Below are positions 9,494-19,155 of a DNA stretch of 64,000 nt, piece after piece; the first letter of the stretch is position 1; every line of letters starts with the position of its first letter. The stretch comes from a bacterium (lineage in GTDB: Bacteria; Planctomycetota; Planctomycetia; Isosphaerales; Isosphaeraceae): positions 151,074 through 215,073 of the forward strand of contig WGMM01000004.1 of NCBI GenBank assembly GCA_016125085.1, given 5' to 3'. Below the pieces are notes generated by a model, which worked only from the letters and a program-made list of their open reading frames with translations, did not search any database and was not told the DNA's origin. Made by a program: the position numbers and the translations under genes.

Positions 9494-10471
9494 ATGAGGA
9501 ATACGACGATGTTTACAGGATTGACCGCCCGCGTCCGGTTCGCTCTGGCTGGCGTAACCGCTCTCGGCGCCTTCGGTGCCACGGCCGAAGCTTGTCACTG
9601 CGGCAAGACACCTTGTGCCAATCCGGCGCCCGCCATGGTGGCCGTTCCCACCACGACCTATCAGACCGTCACCCAGACGGTCTACGAGCAGCAGCCCCGC
9701 GTGGTGACGCAGACACGTTATCGCACGGAAATGGCCACGGAACAAGTGCCGATCACCCGGACGATCATGGAACCGGTCATGACCACGAAGATGGTCAAGC
9801 AGCCCTACACGGTTTGCGAGCAGGTTCCCGCGACGATCTACACGCCAGTGTGCGAGACCCAGATCGTCAATAAGACCATCACCCGCATGGTGCCGACGCA
9901 AGTCACCGAGCAAGTGCCCGTGACCCGCTACCATAAGGTCATGGAAACCCAGGGAATGTACGTCACCCGCAAGGTGCCGGTCGTTCAGAACGTCGTCCAG
10001 TGCGGCCATCACGGCGGCTGCGGCTGCGGTCACGGCAAGGTCCGCCCGGTCGTCACCGGCTATCAGTGCGTGCAGGACTATGTCGAGAAGCCGGTCTGCC
10101 GCACCGTGACCTCCACCGAGTACCGCACCGTCTGCCGCACGAAGATGGTTCCCGTTCAGGAAACCGTCGCCGTTCAGCAGGTCGTCAAGAAGATGGTGCC
10201 CCAGCAGGTCATGCGTAACGTGACCCGCGTCGCTTACAACGAAGTGCCTGTTCAGGTCTGCGAAATGCGGCCCCGTCAGGTTCAGGAAGTCGTTTCCCGG
10301 ACCGTCTGCCGCAAGGTGCCTGAGCAAGTTCAGATGACCGTCATGGAATGCGTGGCCAAACAGGTGCAGACCCAGGTCCCCGTGACCACCTGCGTCCTGG
10401 TTCCGGCTGCCGCTCCTGCTCCGGTCGCCGTGGCCCCGGCCGCTGCCCCTCAGGCTTCCGGTCAGAACTGA
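9494..10471 (+). CDS. secreted YTV-type repeat protein (planctomycete Val/Thr/Tyr/Cys-rich repeat protein)
   Basis: ATG at 9494 in ORF 9404..10471; signal peptide 'FALAGVTALGAFGATAEA'; repeated 'YQTVTQTVYEQQPRVVTQTRYRTEMATEQVP', 'VCRTVTSTEYRTVCRTKMVPVQETV' segments; His/Gly/Cys cluster 'QCGHHGGCGCGHGK'. Confidence 0.75.
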   Translation: MRNTTMFTGLTARVRFALAGVTALGAFGATAEACHCGKTPCANPAPAMVAVPTTTYQTVTQTVYEQQPRVVTQTRYRTEMATEQVPITRTIMEPVMTTKMVKQPYTVCEQVPATIYTPVCETQIVNKTITRMVPTQVTEQVPVTRYHKVMETQGMYVTRKVPVVQNVVQCGHHGGCGCGHGKVRPVVTGYQCVQDYVEKPVCRTVTSTEYRTVCRTKMVPVQETVAVQQVVKKMVPQQVMRNVTRVAYNEVPVQVCEMRPRQVQEVVSRTVCRKVPEQVQMTVMECVAKQVQTQVPVTTCVLVPAAAPAPVAVAPAAAPQASGQN

Positions 10472-10508
10472 TCGGTTCCGAAGTCAAAGCCCCCTTTGAT
10501 GCATCGAA

Positions 10509-10542
10509 AGAATCCCGCGGTCGCAAGATCGCGGGATTCTTC
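10509..10542 (+). terminator. Rho-independent-like hairpin after the YTV-type gene
   Basis: AGAATCCCGCG-gtcgcaagat-CGCGGGATTCTT. Confidence 0.7.
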
Positions 10543-10587
10543 GTGCGCAGGGCGATTTCCGACGGGCAAAGTCAGATGGATTCCGGA

Positions 10588-11343
10588 TCAGAATTCGGCG
10601 AGAGCGGCTCTCAGGCAGGCGACAAGCCCGGCATCCGTGCGTCGGTGCTGGGTCTCAGGCGGCAGTTCGGGCAGGCCGAAGCGGATCTCCGGATGCAGTC
10701 GGGCCGAACGGTCCTGAGCCGTAGCCCGGCACGAGGCATGGATTTGCTTCAGGCCCGTGTTGCGGACGATATCCGCGACATTCTCCAGCCGGATTCCGCC
10801 GCCGCCGAGTATCTCGATTCGCCCGCTGGCCGCTTCGACGAGTTTCCGGATCGCGTCCGAACCTTCGGGCGCAGCGGGTTTGCCGCCGCTGGTGAGAATG
10901 CGCGTGACTTTTCGATCGATCAAAAGTTCCAGCGATCGACCGGCATCGCCGACCAGGTCGAAGGCCCGGTGAAACACCGTTTCGACATGCTCGGGAATCC
11001 CTTCGAGAAAGCGGCCGAGCCGTGTTTCGTCGATGGCGCCGTCGTTGTCGAGAAAGCCGAAGACCAGGCCGGCGGCACCGTTTTCGATCAGCAGGTCGCG
11101 GTCGCGAAGCATCACGGCGAAGTCTTTGTCGCCGTATCGGCAGCCACCGGAACGTGGCCGGACCATGGCCATGACCGGCAGGGGGGATTCTTCACGGATC
11201 GCCCGCAGGACGCCGATCGAGGGAGTCAGCCCGCCGACTTCCAGCGCTGCGCACAATTCCAGCCGGTCCGCCCCGCCTCGTGTCGCAGCCAGGGCGTCGT
11301 CGAGCGTTTCCACGGGAACTTCGATGAGGATTTTGCCGTTCAT
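10588..11343 (-). CDS. cutC: copper homeostasis protein CutC family
   Basis: 'MNGKILIEVPVETLDDALAATRGGADRLELCAALEVGGLTPSIGVL', 'VMAMVRPRSGGCRY', 'RILTSGGKPAAPEGSDAIRKL', 'ILGGGGIRLENV'; ATG at 11343 within ORF ..11388. Confidence 0.93.
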   Translation of the reverse strand: MNGKILIEVPVETLDDALAATRGGADRLELCAALEVGGLTPSIGVLRAIREESPLPVMAMVRPRSGGCRYGDKDFAVMLRDRDLLIENGAAGLVFGFLDNDGAIDETRLGRFLEGIPEHVETVFHRAFDLVGDAGRSLELLIDRKVTRILTSGGKPAAPEGSDAIRKLVEAASGRIEILGGGGIRLENVADIVRNTGLKQIHASCRATAQDRSARLHPEIRFGLPELPPETQHRRTDAGLVACLRAALAEF

Positions 11344-11384
11344 GTCTTTGGTTTCATGGGTGTTATCGGTCATCGATCGGAAAT

Positions 11385-12944
11385 TCACTTCGGCCCGGTT
11401 TCGACCGTCGACCGTGGCCCGAAGCGGATGTGGAGCGAAGCATGCCCGGCGAACTCGTCACCGAAAATGCCCCTGATGACGCAGAAATTGAGGACGATGC
11501 CGACGAGCGTGGCCGCCACCGAGAACTGGACGAGCCTGCGCCAGCGATCGTCGGGGCCCGTGTTATCCTCCTCGCTCGACTCGATCGCGACCAGCCGCTT
11601 CGGTTCCGCCAGCAGCAGAATCGTGGTGCACACCAGGGCGTTCAGGAAAATGACACCTTCGGTGATCAGCCTCTGTTCGTGGAATTTCACCTGCGCCCGG
11701 TCAAAATTGCCTATGACGATCCACCACAGGAAGATCAGATAGATCCACTGGCCTTTCCCGGTCGAGCTGGCTGGCACCAGTGCCAGTGGCTTGCGGGCGT
11801 TGCGGACAAGCGCGACGACGAGAACGATCGCGAGGCCGGCGTAGGCGACATAAAGCCAGTCAAGCACGCGGATTCCGTAGAGCCGCTCAGCCATCGCGCC
11901 TTGTTTGGTCCACTCCTCGGCGTTTTTCCACAGATTCAGAAACGTCACGAGGATCCAGACGAAGACCACGCACCAGCCTTGCCAGAAGGGCGCGATCGGC
12001 TCGCGGGCTTCGGGACGTTTCGCCTCGAAGCTTCGATACGCGATCGCCAGGGCCCAGGCCACGCCGATGCCGTTCATCAGCCCCGTGAGCTGCTCCATCA
12101 CGCTGTGCCAGTTCGTGTCCCGGCCCGTGGCCACGGCCAGCGAGAGCTTGATCATCGGTGCCGCCGAAAAACTCAGCCCGCCCACCAGGCCGCAGGCGAA
12201 AGTCGTCAGCTTCGGCAGCGTTTCGTTTTCACGAGCGGCCCACACGAAAATTCCGGCGATCATGCCCACGCAGCCGGCCCAGTTATCGCCCCGGGGCGGT
12301 GTCATCCGCATGCCGAGCACGTTCACGAGAATCAGAAAACCGGCCCACCAGCCGAGCGTCATCGCCCATCCCAGGCGTGTCGCGGCATTGCGGTGGCTTT
12401 TCGGGATCGACCACACCACGAGCACGGCCAGCGCCACGGCCGCGGCGATCCAGTCGGTGTCATACCAATACGTCAACTCGCGGTAGCGTTCGCGGCTGAC
12501 ACTCCCGGCCAGTCGTGGCAGGATGACCCAGCCCTGTACGAACCAGGCCGCGAAGACCACCGTGATGAGCTTGAGCAAGTCCGCGATGCGGGCTGCGGGC
12601 CAGCTTGCCGCGATGCCCACGCCGGTGCCCCCCGGCGCGCCCCAGCAAAAGCCAATGACGAACAGTGCCGCGAAGCCGTAAAGCTGGCTGGGCCAGTGGC
12701 CTGAGTGGGTATAGGCCACCACCTGCATATAGCTGATGCTGCCGCCGAACGACCAGCCGATTGCACCCAGCACGGCGAAAACGGCCGCGCGGCGGTGCCA
12801 CGCGGGCCTGTCCGTCAGAAGCACGGCCCCCAGAGTGCCCAGCACGCCCGCCAGCATCGCGCCGGTTTCATGTCCGAAGTTGCCGCGAATGCCCCAGCCG
12901 ATCGAGTGTCCCAGCGTGGCCAGAATCCAGGTCCAGATTGTCAT
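11385..12944 (-). CDS. polytopic membrane protein of unknown function
   Basis: 519 aa; multiple hydrophobic segments, Gly/Trp-rich N-terminus 'WILATLGHSIGWGIRGNFGHETGAMLAGVLGTLGAVLL'. Confidence 0.75.
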   Translation of the reverse strand: MTIWTWILATLGHSIGWGIRGNFGHETGAMLAGVLGTLGAVLLTDRPAWHRRAAVFAVLGAIGWSFGGSISYMQVVAYTHSGHWPSQLYGFAALFVIGFCWGAPGGTGVGIAASWPAARIADLLKLITVVFAAWFVQGWVILPRLAGSVSRERYRELTYWYDTDWIAAAVALAVLVVWSIPKSHRNAATRLGWAMTLGWWAGFLILVNVLGMRMTPPRGDNWAGCVGMIAGIFVWAARENETLPKLTTFACGLVGGLSFSAAPMIKLSLAVATGRDTNWHSVMEQLTGLMNGIGVAWALAIAYRSFEAKRPEAREPIAPFWQGWCVVFVWILVTFLNLWKNAEEWTKQGAMAERLYGIRVLDWLYVAYAGLAIVLVVALVRNARKPLALVPASSTGKGQWIYLIFLWWIVIGNFDRAQVKFHEQRLITEGVIFLNALVCTTILLLAEPKRLVAIESSEEDNTGPDDRWRRLVQFSVAATLVGIVLNFCVIRGIFGDEFAGHASLHIRFGPRSTVETGPK

Positions 12945-13006
12945 GCTGTGTGCGATTCTTGCCGAAGTTGAGCGTGCCGCAACCGGCTTGCACTTCCAAG
13001 CCGGAA

Positions 13007-14401
13007 TCAGCGACGCATCATCCCGGATTGGTGCGTCGCGGGCAAGACTGCGGCCCGATCGGGATCGGTGGCCGGCATGGGCAGATATCGCTGAAACGCG
13101 TGCGATTCACGTGTCGTCGGTACCAGAAGTTCGGTCTGGGCGAGATTCACGGGGAAGAGGGTCTTGATCAGCCCTCGCACGTTCGCTTCCTGAGTCGGGG
13201 CGGCCATGATCGGAGTCGGCCGGGCTGCCGATGAAACGGCGACGATATCCGGGGCGAAATCAGGCCCGCAGGCACCGGCGAAGCGAATCCGGCCGTCGTC
13301 CGTCAGGTGAAAGCTCAGGCCCAGCGATCCGAATTCGATCTCCTGGCCCGGTTCCACCGATTTGTGCAGCGAATTGGCCAGGCGGAAGCGCATCTGCTGC
13401 CCCATGCCCAGAAGCAGCCCGTGGCTGGCCTTGCCGGGCCCTGCGGTCAGGTCGCCTTCGATCTCACGCCAACCGGGGCCCTGTCCAGGCCGGTTCGCCC
13501 AATGTGCCGTGCGCACCTGCAATTGCCCGGTTCCAGCCAGTCGATGCAGGCCGAAGCGGCCGTTGACCATCGAAGCCAGATCGACCTGGCTCAGGCTGCC
13601 GGAAAACTGTGCCTGCCACGGTTCGCTCTCCACGCGTGTCAGCTCAAGCGTGCCTTGCACTTTCGCCCTGTCGCCGAACCAGCCTGTGGCGTCGAAGACC
13701 GGTTCGAGCAATGTCGCCGGCAGAGCCGGGCCTTCCATCGTGGCAATCTGGATTCGGGTCTCAGCTTTTTCGCCTTGCCGCCGCCGGGTCATGAGGATTT
13801 CGCACCGCGTTCGGTCATCGCCCGAATGCGACCAGCCAGCCGCTTTGACGACAATCTGATCCGCACCCAGTTCGGCCGTTCCGGCGAGGCCACGCCAGTT
13901 CTGACGGACAGGCTGATCGGTCGCACCTGAATCGAGCGTGAAAACGCACTTTTCGGCGACAAAATTGACCTGACGGACTGAGGCATGATCCAGCGAGACT
14001 TTTTTCAGCAGCCGTTCGAACTGATCCACAGCCGCTTCGGAATTTTCCGAAACGATTTCGAGTTCAGGCGTTTCGACTCTCAGTGCGCCGTTTTCCTCTT
14101 CGTGAATCGCCAGCGATTTCGCCCTGGCCACTTCGCGAAACACCCGGCCGCGTGGCTCTTCCTGGCGGAACACCACGCCGGTCAGCTCCATTTCGCCAGG
14201 CCGCGGATAGATCACGCTTTCCAGGCCGATCTGCATGCCCAGCGTGCTTGACAGCGAAACTTCGACCTCACGCACGTGCCCCGGCCGGTTCACCGACCAC
14301 GCCCACCAGAATGTCGAAAGTGTCGGCAGGATCATCGCCACAACGACCACGAACGTGGCCAGCGCCTGACGAACCGGGCGGCTTACGCCAATTGTGTGCA
14401 T
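13007..14401 (-). CDS. uncharacterised single-TM-anchored extracytoplasmic protein
   Basis: 464 aa with N-terminal TM 'QALATFVVVVAMILPTLSTFWWAWSV' and long soluble region. Confidence 0.65.
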   Translation of the reverse strand: MHTIGVSRPVRQALATFVVVVAMILPTLSTFWWAWSVNRPGHVREVEVSLSSTLGMQIGLESVIYPRPGEMELTGVVFRQEEPRGRVFREVARAKSLAIHEEENGALRVETPELEIVSENSEAAVDQFERLLKKVSLDHASVRQVNFVAEKCVFTLDSGATDQPVRQNWRGLAGTAELGADQIVVKAAGWSHSGDDRTRCEILMTRRRQGEKAETRIQIATMEGPALPATLLEPVFDATGWFGDRAKVQGTLELTRVESEPWQAQFSGSLSQVDLASMVNGRFGLHRLAGTGQLQVRTAHWANRPGQGPGWREIEGDLTAGPGKASHGLLLGMGQQMRFRLANSLHKSVEPGQEIEFGSLGLSFHLTDDGRIRFAGACGPDFAPDIVAVSSAARPTPIMAAPTQEANVRGLIKTLFPVNLAQTELLVPTTRESHAFQRYLPMPATDPDRAAVLPATHQSGMMRR

Positions 14402-14655
14402 GGCTCACGACCCTCCCTGGCCAGGCCTTACGTGATTTCGCTCGCTCCCGTCATTCGGAGCTTGTCGCTGAATTTCCTTCGCCGAAATCACCTTTTCGTT
14501 TATCGGCTGAATCGCGGCTGACGCTTCAGTCCCGGCGCGACGACTTGCCGATCCGCCGGCCAGTGCTTGGAATTTCGGACCGTAAGGGCGATAATGCCGG
14601 GACCGATTGATGGCACGCACACCAACCACGCCGCGAACGACCACGAAACGATCCC

Positions 14656-15813
14656 ATGACCAGCGAACCGACCAAATCTGAACGCCCACCCGTGGAAGAA
14701 CTTGGGGATCTTCGTAAACGCATCGACGCACTTGACGAAACGCTCGTCGCCGAACTCAACAAGGTCGTCGAACTGCTCAACGACAGGGCCTCGGTCGCCG
14801 TCCGTATCGGTCAGGTGAAGGCCGCCCACAGCCTCGAAGTCTGGTCCCCATCGCGTGAGGAAGAAGTGCTGGCCCGGGCCGCCGGCCTGAGCAAGGGCCC
14901 GCTGCCGCAGGACAGCCTGCGCCTGATCTTCCGCGAACTCATGAGCGGCTCGCGCGCCACTCAGGAGGCGATCCGCGTCGCCAGCCTCGGGCCCAAGCAC
15001 AGCTACAGCCACATGGCCGCCATCGCCAAGTTCGGCAACTCGGTCGAGCACGTGCCCGGCGGCTCCATCGCGGCCGTGTTCGAGGAAGTTCACACCGGCC
15101 GCTGCCAGTTCGGTATCGTGCCACTCGAGAATTCGACCGACGGCCGCATCGCTGATACGCTCGACATGTTCGTGCGCCTGCCGAACGTCAAAATTCGTGC
15201 CGAAGTTCGCCTGCGTGTCCGCCACTGCCTGCTGGGCCGCTGCGAACGGGGCCAGGTGCGGCGGATCTATTCGCGCGTTCAGGCCCTTTCGCAATGCCGC
15301 CACTGGCTGGCGAAAAATCTGCCCCATGCCGAGCTGATCGAAACGACATCGACCGCCGCTGCCGCCGAACGTGCCCAGGCCGAGCCTGGTGCCGCAGCGA
15401 TCGCCGGCAAGCCCGCCGCCGATGCCTATCGGCTGGACATTCTCGCCACGGACATCGAAGATCATCCGCACAACGTCACCCGGTTCGCCGTTCTGGCCGT
15501 CTCGTGCGACAAGCCGACGGGCAACGACAAGACGACCCTGATGGTGCGCGTGCCGAACCGCTCCGGGGCCCTGCACACGGCCGTGACATCGCCCCTGTTC
15601 GAAGCGGGCAGGAACATGACGTGGATCGAGTCGTTCCCCGTGGCCGAACGACCCAGTTCGGACGACGTGAATCCGTCGTATCTCTTCTTCCTCGACATCG
15701 AAGGCCACACCGACGACACGGCCGTGAAGGAAGCCATCACCAAAATGCGTTCGATGGCCGAACGTGTCGACGTTCTGGGTTCCTACCCGAAATCGGCGAC
15801 GCTGGATCATTGA
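14656..15813 (+). CDS. pheA: bifunctional chorismate mutase / prephenate dehydratase (P-protein)
   Basis: N-terminal chorismate mutase 'LGDLRKRIDALDETLVAELNKVVELLNDRASVAVRIGQVKAA'; PDT 'VASLGPKHSYSHMAAIAKFG', 'GIVPLENSTDGRIADTLDMF'; ACT-like C-terminus. Confidence 0.93.
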   Translation: MTSEPTKSERPPVEELGDLRKRIDALDETLVAELNKVVELLNDRASVAVRIGQVKAAHSLEVWSPSREEEVLARAAGLSKGPLPQDSLRLIFRELMSGSRATQEAIRVASLGPKHSYSHMAAIAKFGNSVEHVPGGSIAAVFEEVHTGRCQFGIVPLENSTDGRIADTLDMFVRLPNVKIRAEVRLRVRHCLLGRCERGQVRRIYSRVQALSQCRHWLAKNLPHAELIETTSTAAAAERAQAEPGAAAIAGKPAADAYRLDILATDIEDHPHNVTRFAVLAVSCDKPTGNDKTTLMVRVPNRSGALHTAVTSPLFEAGRNMTWIESFPVAERPSSDDVNPSYLFFLDIEGHTDDTAVKEAITKMRSMAERVDVLGSYPKSATLDH

Positions 15814-16041
15814 TCCAGCCACAACGCCCGGTCGTTCTCTATCCTTCGTCGGGTCCTCCCTGGCCGGTTCGCACTCTTGTGTTTCGATCCGACCCCCTCG
15901 GCCCCGATCTCGGAATCAGGGTTCGATCTCTTTTCGAACCCGATTGTTCAAGTTATTTTGATCATTCACGCAAGTCGTCTTCTCGCCGTTCGTCTTGATA
16001 TTATCGCGATTCGTTCGCCCCTGTTTCGGAGCCATTCGGTC

Positions 16042-18888
16042 ATGAGTTCCGCCGCAAATGCTGACCGCAACCTGCTTTTCGGCATGTTCGCCCTGCAGAA
16101 CGATCACATCACGCAAGATCAGCTCATCGAAGCCTTTCAGGCCTGGATCCTGCGGAAGGATCGCCCGCTGGATGTGATCATCCACGAAAAGGGCTGGATG
16201 ACCGGCGAACAGATTGACTCGATCAATGCCCTTCTCGACCGTCGTGTCGAAAAGTACGGCAGTCAGCAGCGCTTGCTCGAAGCTATGCCGGACGATTGCG
16301 GAATTTTGCATTCGCTCGCTGTGGCGACACGCGATAACGACGTCCTCCGTTCCACAGCTACGGTTGAAGTGTTTTTTAATGGCTCCATCCGGCATGATGC
16401 CACAGGCGGCCGTAATGCCGCCGATTTTTTCGATCCGACCGAGACTGGGCTGGCCGCAGGGCCGGTTTCGTCCGAACCGCCGACGGTATTTCCCAATCCC
16501 CAGGTCATCCTGAGTGAATCCACCACTTCGCCCCTACTGACACCCAGAACTACGGGCGAAACGCGAGTCCGCTTCGAAACCGAATTCACCTTCACAGAGC
16601 CCGGCGACTTCCTCGGCCGAGGGGCTTTTGGCGAGGTCTTCCGCAGCGAAGACCGGGAATTCCAGCGTAAGGTCGCTCTCAAACGTCTGCAGGCGAAGCA
16701 CTTGGCCCAGGGCCTCACGCCCGTGAGCTTTCTGCTGGAAGCCGAAATCAACGGTAAGCTCGACCACCCTGGCGTGCTACCCATGTACGGCCTGGGCAAA
16801 ACCCCCGCCGGCGTGCCGTTTTACGTCATGAAAGCGATCGAGGCCCCGAACTTCGGCCAGGTCATCGACGAATTCCACGCCGCCGAGGCCAGCAAGTCTC
16901 GCGATCCGGGCGAATCCAACCAACAGTTCCGCAAGCTGCTCGACCATTTGCGCTCCGTCTGCATGACGATGCAGTACGCCCACGACCGGGGCGTGCTGCA
17001 CTGCGACCTGAAACCGGCCAACATCATGACCGGCAGTTATGGCGAGACTTACGTGGTCGATTGGGGCCTGGCCCTGCTCATCACCCCCCCGCTGGAAGAC
17101 GATTGGGACAAAACCCGCGACTACGCACCGGTGAACCACCCGCTGGGAGAAATTCACCCCGACCGCCGCGCCGCCCTGCACGACAGCCAGGGGGGCAGCC
17201 GTGGTTTCATCGGTGGCACTTACGCTTACATGTCGCCCGAGCATCACCGCGCGCATGAAGACACCGAAAAAACCAGCCTGAAAGCGATGACCCCGGCGTG
17301 CGACGTGTTCGCCCTGGGTGTGATCCTCTACCAGATCCTCACTGGCAAGTTGCCCTGCACGGCCGTGGAATGCGAAGACAAAGCCCGCCAGGCCGACCGT
17401 GCCCGCACGGCTGATTACGTACCCCCCTTGTCCGTCAAACCGAACGTGCCGAAAGCCCTCAGCGCGATTTGCATGAAGGCACTGGCCCCGGAGCCGAAAA
17501 AACGATACAGATCCGCAGCCGCCCTGGAGGACGACCTCGAGAAATGGCTGGCCGACGAGCCGGTTTCGGCCTATCGGGAGAATCATTCTGAGCGGTCGCG
17601 ACGGTGGATACGCAAAAACCGGGGCAAGGCTGCGACGATTGCAGCATCTCTTGTATTCGCCACACTGATGAGCACCTTAGGACTGATCCTGCAGTCGATC
17701 TACGCGAACGAAATCAAGGCGGAACGAGATCGGTCCCAAGCGAATGAGCGACGTGCCCTTGCCAGCGAACAGGCCGAACGTCAACAAAGGTCGCTCGCTC
17801 AAGCGAATGCGGATGAAGCGATTAAAGCAAAGAATCTTTTGCAAATTACAGTGAACTCCATGTTTAAACTCTACGAATCGGCATCGAAAAATGACCAAAT
17901 CGGTGACAACTCGACAATGCAAAAATTACGTCAAGACTTGCTGAATAAAAACAAAAGCGTCGCATACCCTAATGGATCCATTGTATTCCCTACAAGTTCG
18001 ATATTAAGTTTCGATAATAAAATGCCTGTGCCTTTCGAACCTGTCAAAGATCAAGGACAGGCGAGGAAAAAAGAATTAACGCCGCTCAATGAGCCGAGAC
18101 TTGAAGTATTCGTTCCGGAATCAGAACCACGTCTTGAAGTTATTCCTCCGGTTTCTGCGAATCCAAATGACTCAAAGATTTCACCCGATTTCCTGAAGCA
18201 AATTAATGATAAACCCTCAATACCGTTACCAGAATTGCCACTACCAGAATTGCCACCCGACTTTCCTCTAGCCTCATCGAATCGATCATTGACTGTTCCA
18301 CCTCCCTCACCTGTAATTGCAGCTCCTCTCGTTGAAGACTTACCTCCATTACCTCTTGAAATTTTACCCCCTGATGCAGCCGCGACTGAACTGAAATCTA
18401 AAGTGTCGCCGAAGGAACTATATGTCCGTAATGAGAGCTATTTGAGCAAGTTGTTCGATGCATTCAATGATTGTGCATGGTTCCTTGCGGCTGAAGCCGC
18501 GGGCGAACCCGAAGATTACTCGATCGCATTCACCCTGGCCCAAAAAGCCATCGAAATTGCCCCTGGGCGTGGAACCGTACTGAATACACTTGGAATAGCC
18601 CAATATCGGGTGGAAACATACGCCGAAGCTGCCGCCAACCTAGCGAAATCGACCGAATTGAACAGGCAAGCCGCCAAGGGAATCGAACATCCCTACGACC
18701 TCGCCTTTCTTGCCATGGCCCAATGGAAGCTCGGGCGAAAGACCGAAGCCGAAGCAACATTCGCCCGGCTGACCGAAAGCATGAAACGCCCCAGGTTTGC
18801 CGGAGATCGCATAGCCCGCCAGTTCTTCCGCGAGGCGTCGAACCTGATCCGCCCGATGTCGCTGCCGGATGATCCGTTCCAGCCCTGA
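16042..18888 (+). CDS. membrane-anchored Ser/Thr protein kinase with C-terminal TPR region
   Basis: ATG at 16042 within ORF 15877..18888; kinase motifs 'LGRGAFGEVFRSEDREFQRKVALKRL', 'VLHCDLKPANIMTGSYGETYVVDWGLAL', 'YMSPEH'; TM 'AATIAASLVFATLMSTLGLIL'; C-terminal TPR-like 'GTVLNTLGIAQYRVETYAEAAANLAKSTELN'. Confidence 0.88.
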   Translation: MSSAANADRNLLFGMFALQNDHITQDQLIEAFQAWILRKDRPLDVIIHEKGWMTGEQIDSINALLDRRVEKYGSQQRLLEAMPDDCGILHSLAVATRDNDVLRSTATVEVFFNGSIRHDATGGRNAADFFDPTETGLAAGPVSSEPPTVFPNPQVILSESTTSPLLTPRTTGETRVRFETEFTFTEPGDFLGRGAFGEVFRSEDREFQRKVALKRLQAKHLAQGLTPVSFLLEAEINGKLDHPGVLPMYGLGKTPAGVPFYVMKAIEAPNFGQVIDEFHAAEASKSRDPGESNQQFRKLLDHLRSVCMTMQYAHDRGVLHCDLKPANIMTGSYGETYVVDWGLALLITPPLEDDWDKTRDYAPVNHPLGEIHPDRRAALHDSQGGSRGFIGGTYAYMSPEHHRAHEDTEKTSLKAMTPACDVFALGVILYQILTGKLPCTAVECEDKARQADRARTADYVPPLSVKPNVPKALSAICMKALAPEPKKRYRSAAALEDDLEKWLADEPVSAYRENHSERSRRWIRKNRGKAATIAASLVFATLMSTLGLILQSIYANEIKAERDRSQANERRALASEQAERQQRSLAQANADEAIKAKNLLQITVNSMFKLYESASKNDQIGDNSTMQKLRQDLLNKNKSVAYPNGSIVFPTSSILSFDNKMPVPFEPVKDQGQARKKELTPLNEPRLEVFVPESEPRLEVIPPVSANPNDSKISPDFLKQINDKPSIPLPELPLPELPPDFPLASSNRSLTVPPPSPVIAAPLVEDLPPLPLEILPPDAAATELKSKVSPKELYVRNESYLSKLFDAFNDCAWFLAAEAAGEPEDYSIAFTLAQKAIEIAPGRGTVLNTLGIAQYRVETYAEAAANLAKSTELNRQAAKGIEHPYDLAFLAMAQWKLGRKTEAEATFARLTESMKRPRFAGDRIARQFFREASNLIRPMSLPDDPFQP
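18227..18256 (+). repeat. tandem duplication of a 15-mer inside the kinase linker
   Basis: TACCAGAATTGCCAC TACCAGAATTGCCAC, exact tandem, encoding LPELPLPELP. Confidence 0.95.
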
Positions 18889-19155
18889 GCATTCAACCGA
18901 ACCCTCCCTGGACGAGCTGATGCGTGAGCGACGGAATGGATGCGGAGGCGGTCGGACGAATGTGCTGTAAGGTGTTGTTCTGATGGATATTCTGTTGCTT
19001 GCAATTCCGTTGCGTATCCGTTTGCCTGGATCGGGAATCGGGCCTTGCGAATCGGATCTTTTTGCCCTTGCCCGTTTGGGTGATCTGTGGCAGATTCCTG
19101 GCAAGAGTCCGGAGACTCGACAAATTCCCGATCACGCGTAAGGAGTCACGCGACG

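Noticed and set aside
19087-19104. TGGCAGATTCCTGGCA as a third sigma-54 promoter upstream of the TlpA-like gene
   Set aside because: Spacing fits but both the -24 C and the -12 T deviate (CAG, TGGC instead of CAC, TTGC); too weak to call.
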